Positions 33,801-43,513 of a DNA stretch of 64,000 nt are shown piece after piece. This DNA comes from Entophlyctis helioformis (Eukaryota; Chytridiomycota; Chytridiomycetes; Chytridiales; Chytriomycetaceae): the NCBI GenBank assembly GCA_025526915.1, contig JAHLKH010000091.1, positions 1-64,000 on the forward strand, in the 5' to 3' direction. A program made the position numbers and the translations under genes. Under the pieces are notes generated by a model. The model made no database searches and was not told where the DNA came from. It worked only from the letters and a program-made list of their open reading frames with translations. The first letter of the stretch is position 1. Each line of letters begins with the position of its first letter.

Positions 33801-35612
33801 CCATGCTGTGTAAGTGGCTGCCGCCGTATGTAGCGATGGCGTGGCACACGGCACTGACTGTCTTATCCTTGCTCGATCTCGTTGCCATCCCTGCCTCCCT
33901 TGCCAACAATGGACTCGATCTACCCAATGCAGTCGCAGTCATCATTTCGGTAACGATCCCGGCGTACCTATCGACCGTCGCAATCCACAACAAGGCGCTC
34001 GCCGGTCTAATGCGCGCACCAATGTCGTTCTTTGACGGCCAGCCCATTGGCCGCATTCTCAACCGCATGACCGCGGACATCAAGTTCCTTGACATTGACA
34101 TGAGCATGCTCCTCGTTGCCGCGTTTACGGCCATGACTCTCTTCTCCTCGTCGATTGTTGTGGTGATCTATACGTTCCCTATCCTGCTGCGTAAGTAGTG
34201 TAATGGACGACTCGAAGTGTATTCTTGTATGGATATCTGATCACTTGAAACGTACTAATCTGACCGGCATACTCTTTTCACTCTGCTGTCTCGCATACAC
34301 TGCTGCAGTCCAATTCGCCGTTATTGCTGTCGTGTCCACCATGTTCTATCGTTTCTACCTGGCGTCGTACCGCGAGCTCAAGCGTCTGTCGTCGATCATG
34401 AAGTCGCCACTTGCCGCGCATATCTCCGAGACCCTCAACGGCATCCCAACTATCAACGCGTACGGTGCACAGTCCAAGTTTGTTGCTGCACAGCACGTCA
34501 AGATGGATCAGCTCAACAAGTCCGGCCTGTTTCTTGAAAGTGCGCGTCTGTGGCTCATGCTGCGTCTGCAGCTGCTCACGCTCACCGTCGTTCTGGCTGT
34601 CGTTGCACTGTCGGCGGCAAACATCATCAAGGGGTCATTGGTTGGCCTGAGCATTGTCAATGCCATTGGTCTGGGCACGACGTTTGGCGCATTGCTGCTC
34701 ATAGTTAGTGAGCTTGAGGCTGCCTTCAACTCGGTCGAGCGTCTCAACTACTACGCCAACGAGCTGCCGGCCGAGGCTGCCCGCCTGCTGCCCAACGACC
34801 CTGCGACCAAGGACGAGTGGCCGACTGCCGGTGCACTTGCCATCCGCGACCTGCAGATCTGCTACGACTCGCGTCCCGACCACGCCGTCATCAAGAACCT
34901 GTCGCTCGACATCCGTCCTGGCGAAAAGGTCGGCATCGTCGGCCGCACCGGCTCGGGCAAGAGCACGCTCATGACGGCCCTGTTCCGCATCATGGAGGCA
35001 TCCAAGGGATCCATCACCATCGACGGCCGCGACATTGCGACGCTCGGTCTCAAGACGCTGCGCTCTCGCCTGCAGATCATCCCGCAGGAGCCCGTGCTGT
35101 TCAAGGGAACCGTGCGGTCCAACCTCGACATGCTGCAGACGGGATACACCGACGACCAGCTGTGGGAGTCGCTGTCGCTCGTGGGTCTCAAGGACTACGT
35201 GGCTGCGCAGACGGACAAGCTGGATGCGGCGATCGAGGAGAACGGATCCAACCTGTCGATGGGCCAGCGCCAGCTGCTGTGTCTTGCCAAGGCCATTCTC
35301 GCGCGTCCCAAGGTGCTCATCATGGACGAGGCGACGGCGTCGGTGGATGCCGAGGCCGACAAGCGCATCCAAGAGTCGATCCGGTCGCAGTTTGCCGACA
35401 CGACGGTGCTGAGCATTGCGCACCGTCTCAACACGATTGCGGCGTTTGACCGCGTGCTTGTGCTTGACCAGGGCGAGATTGCCGAGTTTGATGCGCCGCA
35501 TGTGCTGCTCGGCCGGGCTGGCTCTGTGTTTGGCGAGCTTGTGGATGCGACTGGTGCTGCCAACGCCGCCGTCATTCGCGAGATTGCGTCTGGCCACTAC
35601 AACAACGCCTGA
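30878..35612 (+). CDS. ABCC (MRP)-type ABC transporter
   Basis: This is a multidrug-resistance-protein-type exporter of organic anions or conjugates at the vacuolar or plasma membrane. Exons 30878-31039, 31242-31390, 31510-32352, 32527-33809, 33933-34190 and 34309-35612 give 1332 aa. TMD1-NBD1-TMD2-NBD2 are present with no TMD0, so it is a short ABCC. NBD1: GSVGSGKSS, LSGGQKARVALARA, LLDDPIAALD (Asp in place of the catalytic Glu, usual in ABCC). TMD2: RAPMSFFDGQPIGRILNRMTADI. NBD2: GRTGSGKST, LSMGQRQLLCLAKA, LIMDEATASVD. A Lys/Glu/Asp-rich insert precedes NBD1 and a Glu/Asp/Lys linker follows it. Intron 33810-33932 is 123 nt, lacks stops and keeps frame. Confidence 0.92.
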
Positions 35613-35637
35613 AACCGTCGTGCTAATGTGTACCACC

Positions 35638-35643
35638 AATAAA
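35638..35643 (+). terminator. Poly(A) signal AATAAA after the ABCC gene
   Basis: AATAAA lies 25 bp past the transporter stop codon in the sense direction, a normal distance for a fungal 3' end. Confidence 0.6.
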
Positions 35644-35854
35644 CAAGCCAGCTGTGAAGATCTGAGTCGCTGATGGCTTCATTGGCGAGCAGCCGCATCG
35701 AAAGCATTGAGTGGGCAGGGATGGCATTCATCGCACGATGCGGCAGGCCGTTGAATGAACAAATCCGACAAACAACAACAAACGACAGAATGCCTGGATG
35801 TTAGTGCATGCAATGTACTTAGTGTCACAGGGGCGAAATCGAGACAAGAAGGGA

Positions 35855-35925
35855 TCTTCAGTAGTATAGTGGCTAGTATCTCCGCCTGTCACGCGGAAGA
35901 CCGGGGTTCGATTCCCCGCTGAAGA
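35855..35925 (+). tRNA. tRNA-Asp (GTC)
   Basis: A 71-nt cloverleaf without intron. Acceptor TCTTCAG pairs with CTGAAGA. The anticodon stem TCCGC/GCGGA closes loop CTGTCAC with anticodon GTC at 35888-35890. The T arm is CCGGGGTTCGATTCCCCG. CCA is not encoded, as expected for a nuclear gene. Confidence 0.96.
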
Positions 35926-35941
35926 GCACTTTCTTGGTGGG

Positions 35942-36013
35942 GCTTCCGTGGCGCAATGGCTAGCGCGTAACGCTGTTAACGTTAAGGTTGGTGGTTCGAG
36001 CCCACCCGGGAGC
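35942..36013 (+). tRNA. tRNA-Asn (GTT)
   Basis: A 72-nt cloverleaf 16 bp after tRNA-Asp. Acceptor GCTTCCG pairs with CGGGAGC (one G-T pair). The anticodon stem TAACG/CGTTA closes loop CTGTTAA with anticodon GTT at 35975-35977. The T arm is GGTGGTTCGAGCCCACC. There is no intron. Confidence 0.95.
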
Positions 36014-36292
36014 GTACATTTTTGCCTATCGTGCCTGTGGCTTCCTTTTTGCACGTCGAGGATGCGTCCCCGACAGGTGCGTCCACTCGCCTTGCGAATG
36101 TGCGCATTTCTTCAGGCGGCCCATGGTGTGTTCCAGCGTACTTTATGGATACATCACCATGGACGTGTCGGACCAGGGGGATGACATAACTGAGGGATCT
36201 ACGCACGGCCTAAAGCTCGAAAGGGTATGGCATCTAGTGTCTTGGGGACTGGGAATCTTCTTGGAATGAACTTTGGCATCCCTGAAAGCTTT
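36014..36292. other. Intergenic region, tRNA-Asn / ARM-BTB gene
   Basis: This 279-bp interval holds the 3' UTR of the minus-strand ARM-BTB gene. A short T run (36020-36023) just past the tRNA may be its Pol III terminator. Nothing else is recognised. Confidence 0.4.
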
Positions 36293-39200
36293 TCATTGTG
36301 GAGACGTCCCAATTGACCACAACAATGCTTGGACTGACTGCTGCACCAGTTGGCGGTACAGGCCAGGCGGCACCTCCAGGTTGACAAATGGATGTCGCAG
36401 GATCAGCCAGTGCAGACGCTGTGCCAGCGACCAGCTGCGAGTCCGTGCTGCATGTGCACATGCCAGCACCATCCATTCAGTGCATGATCGAAGCAGATCG
36501 GCAAAAAGGTGTTGCTGTGCACAAGCAAAGAGAGCCTCGACGGCATCCATCTGTGATGCATCAAAGACGCCCCTGCCGTTGCCGCCCTGCGCCATACGCA
36601 AGTACTCAACCAGCATTGCCCATGTGGACCGTTTTGCGTCTTGCAGCACCACGCTCTTCTGGCTCCGCTCTGTGAAGGGTCCTTGCATCATGGCTGCAAA
36701 CGCAGGCGATGCATCTTGCAGCATGCGGCTGTCCACATGCAGTCTCTTGGGATCGTCTGGAAATGCCAGCCACACGAGTCCATCCGCATCAGCTGTATCA
36801 GCAGGGCCGTTGTTGTCCAAGTCGTCAGGGTCGAGTGACAGGACATCAAGCAGCCGCTGCGGTCGCGCAAGTCCCAGTGTCTCGTCAGACTCTCGCTTCG
36901 CGTGCCGATGATATCGCCACCCAAGAAACGCGAGAGCACGTCGCATCCGCACTTGTGTCCAATCCTCCGTTGCATCTGCGCCATCTGCATCCCAGTCGCT
37001 GCCCAGGCCGTTATGGCTGCAGCTTGATTGCTGTTGGCCGACAGCTGCTGTCTCTGCGTCAACCCCTGGGACAGGGAAGACGCTATCAAACAGCGACTGC
37101 AGGAATGCAGTTGCATCATCCTGTGACAGCTGGACCGTCTCAAGTCCAGAAAGTGATGCAATGGAAAACGCCGATCCAGTTGGTGCTGCAGATGTTGCTG
37201 ATGCTGCTGACGTTGCTGCTGATGTCGGTGGTAACGGCTTTCCAAATGGTAGGGATGCCGAGTTTGCCTGCTGTCCAGTCAGACCCAGCAGCCGATCTGT
37301 GCCCAGATAGCAGACAGCCAGCCGTGCCTTATTTCGCAGTGCCAGACTGTGAACATCAGTGTCCATCCGCTCCGCGTATCGCAAAATCCGCAGAGCCAGC
37401 ACGAGAAGCATGTCAAGCTGCCGAGCATGGTACGCGGAGCTGCTCTGGCCAGTCGTTCCTGACCCGGTTGCGCTGCTGCTGGTGCCATCTGCCGACCGCT
37501 TGCTATGCCCCACTGATGCCGATATGTCCAAGGGTAGCGCCACTTGCCGCTGCTGCTGCCCAGACTGAGCATCGACATCCACATCATATGCGGCACCATC
37601 CAGCAGCGCGTCCAAATGCACCTCAGCACGCGGCGCCATCCTTGGATCCTCCAGACACGCCATGAGCGTCTCGACAATCAGTGCGTACCCGCACCGCGAA
37701 ACCATCTCCTGCACCAGCTCCTGGCCAAGAAACAGGCGTCGCACAATCCGACTGAGCAGCTCTTGAACAGTTGGATCGTCAGCAGAAGTCATGGCACGCA
37801 CGATCCTTGCGAGGATGCTTGGCTGCCGCATGACTTGCAACAGTGCCTCGGTCGGTCGCAGGATCGCATCAAGCAAGTGTGCCGCTGCACGGACGGTGGA
37901 TGATGTCACACCTTGAAACACAGGCCCCGCAATAGCGTTGCTGTCGCCGCCTCCGAGCTCGTCGTCCAGATCGAGCAAAAGCATCTCCTGGCCAGCCACA
38001 TGCTCTAACAGGTCGAGCAGGCTGCTAAACAGTGGCGCAGATGAAGATCCAGCCAGACCGTCCGTTCCGATCACCCCAATCAGCAAAGGCGGTAGCAGGT
38101 GCTGTGCCAGGTCCGGTCTGCCCAGCACAGACAGTACAGTACGATCATGACCAAAGTGCTCTGTCAAAAGACGGAGACTGTGGACAAGAGCGCGTTCCAA
38201 GAAGACCCCACGCGACTCTGGCATGCTGGCAGGCGCTGTAGGTGCGGCTGATTGAGAATGGCAAAGCAGACGCGATATGCCAATGACCAGGGCGACTGCG
38301 AATGCAATGATTCCGTTTGGCGATGGCTGCGCATTTGCTGTCACTTGTGCGGATGGTTGAGTAGCGCCGGATTCGTCGACCAGCCGCTGTCCAAGCACGC
38401 CAACCTTCATCTTGAACCGCACGTTCGAGTCTTGCGATGCTTGGGCGATCAGCGCCAACAGTGCGCGAGCTGCCTCCATCTGATGTGTCTCCACTTTGGC
38501 TGACAAGATACGATCGATGAACGGCATATAAACCAGCGACTCCAGAATGCCCGCGTCGACGAGAGCTGTCCGTGCTGGCTTCACATCCAGCAATCGAGCC
38601 AGCAGTTGGAGCGTCTTTTCGCCTAGCTTCTTGATTGGGACATGGCCGTTCCTTGACAGGCCCGCGGCATCCACTCCGTCCTGCGACGGACCAAGGATCA
38701 TGAACCGTGTGTAAATGGAGAGCAGTCGCACAAATGGAACCATTACGCTTGCGTGAATCCTTGGGAACTGATCCGTAAACCCCTCGACCGTTGCCAAATG
38801 CCAGACCAGCCGCAACAGCTTCTGGCCAAGGATCGCGACTTTTGCGTGTGGGTGCTTGGAGGAGTAGTCACTGGAGTGGATTGCGACAAAGAGGCCGGCC
38901 AGCGAGGCGGCAAGATTGTCTCGCACAAGATTCGAAGCCTCGCCTTGGATTGCCATGGCTGGCGCTTCGTCGTTGGGCTCGATGCGGCTGACAATGATCT
39001 CGTACGGCATCACGTCAAGCAAGCACTGCAGGAGCGACGGTCGACACAGACGCAGCTGGTGGGAATCCATCAATAGTCTTGGCGAAGCTTGTGCTGGATG
39101 CATGGCTGTGACTGCTGCAGCGGGAGAGTCTATAACCGGGTCAGCCAGTGGCGCGAGGACTCTGAGAATGGCTGCGACGGCGGAAAAGGCGGCTGCTGAT

Positions 39201-40551
39201 TCTTGGCTCTGGACAACGCGTGCATCGTCCATTGATCCAACAACGCATGTCGAACTAAGCCGCCCGCCAAGGATGAACAGCTGGCAGACGACACGCGCAA
39301 TGTCCAATGCTCGATTCATGTCTTGTGCTCCAGGGCCCACGGTGTTGAATGCAGAGTTTGACGATAAACTCTCTAGCCGCTTGCTTGCCAGCACCAAGAG
39401 CAGAACTAGTTGTGCGTGAATGGTATCGCCGGATAGGATGGAGCGCAATGCCTTGTCGCGCTCAGCAAGTAACGACAGCAGATCGAGTGCGTGCAGCGTG
39501 ATTGCAGCCGGTCCTGCTTGTGCATCGTCAAAACCCGATTACTCGTGGCACCGAGTGTGGCGTTGGAGAGGACGGTCAGATCACGGCACATTTGGGCGAG
39601 TACCGGTGTCCTGATCTGCGATGCTGCGACGGCGCCTGGCAGTCCCTTGACAATCGCAAAGAGCAGTCGAATGAACCCGTTGATCAGAATTCTCTGAACT
39701 TGCTGCTGCTGCTGCTGCTGTTGTTGTGATGTTTGGTGCTGCAGATGGGCGGTTGCTGCGGATGCCTGGACAAGTTTGCCCAGCCGGTCGTATGCCCATC
39801 TTGCAAGTGTCGCACAGAGTTTCTCGGCCAGCAAACCGGACTGCACCCACAAGGACAAGAGACGCAGGATGCGAGCAAGAGACGCGTGGGGGATGGTGTT
39901 TGCTGGGGACTCGATCGCGACCTTGCACAGATATGGCCCAACAACGCGGTCGAGTTTGTCTGGTTCGTCGTCCAGCACAAGCAGACGACGTGCATGCGTT
40001 GAGATGGTGACCGAGGCGGCGTCTACGACCGCGCATTCAAGTAGGTCCAAGACTTCCGATTGAAGCAGGACCGAGGCGGGCGTTCTTGCTGGGGCAGGCG
40101 GCTGATCGGCCTCTGCAGTTGGTCTGGACGCCTTGACGGCTTGCCGAACGACTTGCACGATGGTCTCGAGGACACGCTGCATCTCGCGATCGAGCGACAT
40201 GCAATCTGCAGCGTGCCTTTGCTTCTGGGCAGTCGATGACGGCAATGACAGAGACGAGTAGTGCTTCCTTGATGCTTTGATGGCGCTGTGGCACTCTCTG
40301 CAGAGGCGAGCTGTTTCGGCGACGGTTGGTGATCCAGCGCCTGCAAGCGTTGGCGTGGCAACGGCCAGCAGGTGTTGACGCACTCCTTGCGTTGTTGCGC
40401 ACAGCTGTGAAACTGACAGCTGCGCCAGACGTGACGCCAGTGTTGGTTCGTCGAGTGCCACCAACGCCTGCCAGTCGGCCGGAGAGGCGACTGGTGGATG
40501 CCGTGTGCGTTTGGCGTCGTGCTCGTTGTCTGGTTGTGCGTGCCGCTTCAT
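36293..40551 (-). CDS. ARM-repeat/BTB-domain protein (ARMC5-like architecture)
   Basis: This long frame begins at ATG 40551 (MKRHAQPDNEHDAKRTRH, a basic nuclear-signal-like start). It runs to 36293 with one frame change near 39540; one added base gives about 1419 aa. The middle is helical, with Leu-rich blocks resembling armadillo or HEAT repeats (LLQLLARLLDVKPARTALVD, ARALLALIAQASQDSNVRFK). Near the C-terminus is a BTB/POZ domain: DGLVWLAFPDDPKRLHVDS, LQDASPAFAAMMQGPFTERS, VLQDAKRSTWAMLVEYLRMA. A helical tail follows. Proteins of this layout often act as CUL3 adaptors. Similarity to ARMC5 is by architecture only. A 29-nt GT-AG intron could also bridge the frame change but would be unusually short. 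Confidence 0.65.
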
Positions 40552-40892
40552 GGGCCGCCGTTGGTTTCCCAGCAGTCCAGCCTGCATATCATGCCATGGC
40601 ACAAGCGTCAGCAGCCGGCATGGGCGGCCAGTGGACGACACACAACTGCGAGCATGCCACCTTCAAGGACGTCACTGCTCAGATCGATGGTGAGGACCCG
40701 ACGATGCCTAAAATGGCTGAAATGGCTGGCGGGTCACGTGAAACGGCACGTGACTTGGTTGTGGGCGAATCAGCGGCAAACTCTCAAGCTCAAGATGACG
40801 AAGTTGCCTCCAGCCTCACAATCGTGGCCAGCGGACCGTGCCAACCGATAGCAGCACCTCGACGACATCAATACGGCAGCATCAATACAGCC

Positions 40893-42656
40893 ATGTCTTC
40901 CTCGTTGTCTTCTGCACACCGCAGCCACCCCATGGGCTATCCAGTGTTCAGCATCGCCTTCACGCCGTCCGAGAACAAGCTGTTGGTCGGTGGTGGAGGA
41001 GGAGCATCCAGAGCAGGTGTCAAGAATGCCGTGGTGCGTAGCTGTGGACATGTCATGCTGTGCCGGCCCATCTGCCATCTGCCCAGCTGTCTCGCAGCTG
41101 CATGTCTGTCCAGCCAGCCGGCCAGCCAGTCGCTGCTCTCTGCTGCATCTGCCATGCGCCACATCGCTGCGTGTTCCGCGCGGCAGCCCAACACTGACAA
41201 ACGACCAACAACGGCAGACCTTGCTCGATATCGTTACGCCCAAGCTTGATCTGACCATGGTCTCGGAGCATCTGCTTTCGAAAGAGGACGATGGCTGTAT
41301 GAACATTGCTGTCCACCCAAGGGTCCGTCTGCCTCTGTTCACACATGCCTGCGTGTATGTGGGCCAGATCCCTGACTTGCTTCTCAGGAGAAAGCATTCA
41401 TTGCGTCGGTCAACAGCCCTGAAGCAATCGTCAAGGCTGGGAACAACAAAAACGGCAGAGTCTTTCTGATCCAGAAGTCGGCGTAGGTGTTCTCTGCAGA
41501 TCACTCGCCTCACTCTGCATGGGATGCTGATTGCCAGGACGATTGGCAGGATTCGATATGTCAAGGCCGTCAAGACTCTGGACAGCCTGGACACGTTTGA
41601 CCACCAAAAGGTTGCGCGCTTTAGCAGCGACGGCAAACTGCTCTGCACTGGAAGCACCGATGGAAAGGTGGGTCAACAACATGCCACGAATGTCGGTATG
41701 CTTCACACAAACACCATCAGCCTAACACGATACAATCTGGCGTGCGCCGGCCAGTTTTGCATTTGGTCGTGGCCGACACTCGAGCATGCATTCCCGCCAC
41801 AAGAGCTCGGGGCCGAGATTAGCGATATTCATCTCGATGCGGCTGTTTCGTCAATCGGCATTGTTACACCCACGACGTTGCGTTTGCTTGACACTACAAA
41901 GGCAAAGACGCGCTGGGAGCTTCCTCGGCAGACGGTCGGCACGGAGGTGTGTGATTTTCGTGCTCTGCGGTAAGTCCGGGCGAGCAGTCTTGTAGTTGCT
42001 TGAATGCGATCAGCAGACTGATTGAGACCTGACAGGTTTGGCACAAAGGAAACAAAGGACGTGCTGTTTGTGGTCCTCAATGCAAAGTCGCGCAAGGGAG
42101 CCTTTATCCAAAAGTATGACCTGAAGGAAAAGAAACTCATCTCGACAACCCAAGTGTCGCCCAAGCCCATCACGGCATTCGCTCTCAGGTTGGCCTTGCT
42201 ACAACGTGACTGTGCTGCACGTGTTCTTTGCTGACATTGCAGGCATTTTAAAGCACTGATGGATCCCTGCTTGCCTTTGGATCGTCTGACTTGAGTGTCA
42301 CGGTGCTCACGGCAAGATCTCTGACGGTGTGTGGCTGATACATTTCGCATGCGTCAGGCTTGGCATGCTGACTTTCTATCTGGCACGGTTGGCACGGTAT
42401 ACAGCGCGTGATGCGCATTGCAGACGCACACGGCTTTCCCGTCACGTCACTCGACATCAGCCACCAAGGCACGTTTGTTGCCAGTGGGTCGGCTGATGGC
42501 ACATGCATGGTTGCCGAGATTCCGCGTCCTGGAGCGGAACGGCCGGCGTCGAGCGGATGGTGCACGACCATCGCCATCATGATTATGGCAGCTCTGTTTG
42601 TTCTGTTGACTCTTCTGGCTATGCTATCGGATGATCCTGAAGGACATGAATTGTAA
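40893..42656 (+). CDS. SEC12: SEC12 (PREB), guanine nucleotide exchange factor for Sar1
   Basis: SEC12 is an ER membrane WD40 protein that loads GTP onto Sar1 and starts COPII coat assembly. Eight exons: 40893-41033, 41218-41322, 41388-41482, 41550-41667, 41755-41969, 42036-42188, 42254-42326 and 42405-42656, giving 383 aa. Features in order: YPVFSIAFTPSENKLLVGGGGGASRAGVKNAV (the K-loop that contacts Sar1), ARFSSDGKLLCTGSTDGKFCIWSWP, ALSTDGSLLAFGSSDLSVTVL and VTSLDISHQGTFVASGSADGT. One C-terminal transmembrane helix (TIAIMIMAALFVLLTLLAML) and a short lumenal tail ending GHEL follow. The 3' splice site at 42253 is AAG rather than CAG/TAG; it is the only one that restores the WD repeat. Confidence 0.92.
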
Positions 42657-42838
42657 GATGTGCCTAGCAATACATCAACAGATGGTACAAATGGCTGCTG
42701 CTAGCCGTGGAAGAGCGAATGCGTGGTAGTGGGTAGTTGTGGCTTTGTTCAAGGGTTGTAGTAGAGATCGTCGAGTGCGAGCATGCCAGATGGACCAACA
42801 AACGGCGGGGGGCCGTACTGACAGATCCGCGGGCCGGT

Positions 42839-43513
42839 TTACTCGTTTTTGACGGCCTTCTTGAATGGCCACCAGCTGGGGATAGGCTCGATCCACTCGC
42901 GTCCCTCCTTGGCCAGCTGCTCCTTCCAGAAAGCAACCGACACGGGGTCCTGTGAATGCAGACGCTGTGGTCAGCGAGCCTGTCCATGGCCGCTCAAACA
43001 GACTCGGCCGGTCGACTTACGTGGAACTCCTTTGCCCAGAGCATCGACGGAATCCAGTAGAGAGGGTACGAGTGACGGGTCTTGGTCCGCAGGACACAAA
43101 CATCTGGTTAGTGCCATGCCAGCAAGACAAGACGGCCGCACGCAGACAGTGGCTGCATCCAGCAGCACGAGCAGCACGAGCAGCAGCACAAGCAGGAGCA
43201 CGAGCAGCAGCACGAGCAAGCGTCTCCACAGCACCACACACACACCTCCTTCTCAGCCGACCAGTTGAAGAGGGCAACGCCAGAGGCGACCAGGATGGAC
43301 ACTGTCAAAAAGGTGTTGCCGGCGGGGGTGCGGGCCTGCGGCCACCAGGCGCTGTAGCTGGACCAAGCCCACTTGGCATACGGCAACTTTGAACCACCGC
43401 CCTAGACACAGCGCAGCACGCACGCAGTGTCAGCCAGCAGCCCTGCCGCAATCGCCTCCGCAGCACCAACAGACCATCTCGTTCGATTTTTGTCGTTGGT
43501 ACAGTAATTTCAT
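42839..43513 (-). CDS. Small single-pass membrane protein, family not recognised
   Basis: Exons 43513-43475, 43401-43246, 43080-43021 and 42949-42839, all phase 0, give 121 aa. Seen: a short basic N-terminus, GGGSKLPYAKWAWSSYSAWW, one hydrophobic helix (FLTVSILVASGVALFNW), then a Trp/Tyr/Pro-rich tail (HSYPLYWIPSMLW, PIPSWWPFKKAVKNE). Size, one helix near the N-terminus and a Trp/Pro-rich soluble part resemble accessory subunits of mitochondrial respiratory complexes. I do not recognise a specific family. Consistent phase at all three introns and conserved-looking composition argue it is real. Its start codon overlaps the apparent stop of the upstream same-strand gene by an ATGA. Confidence 0.6.
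43145..43222. repeat. AGCACGAGC/AGCAGC tandem tract in an intron
   Basis: Imperfect repeats of agcacgagc, agcagc and related units occupy most of the second intron of the small membrane-protein gene. They are non-coding in the model given. Confidence 0.7.

Noticed and set aside
39536..39564. 29-nt GT-AG intron in the ARM-BTB gene
   Set aside because: It would close the frame, but it is shorter than any other intron here. A missing base gives a more natural sequence (GFDDAQAGPAAITLH), in line with the other frameshifts.
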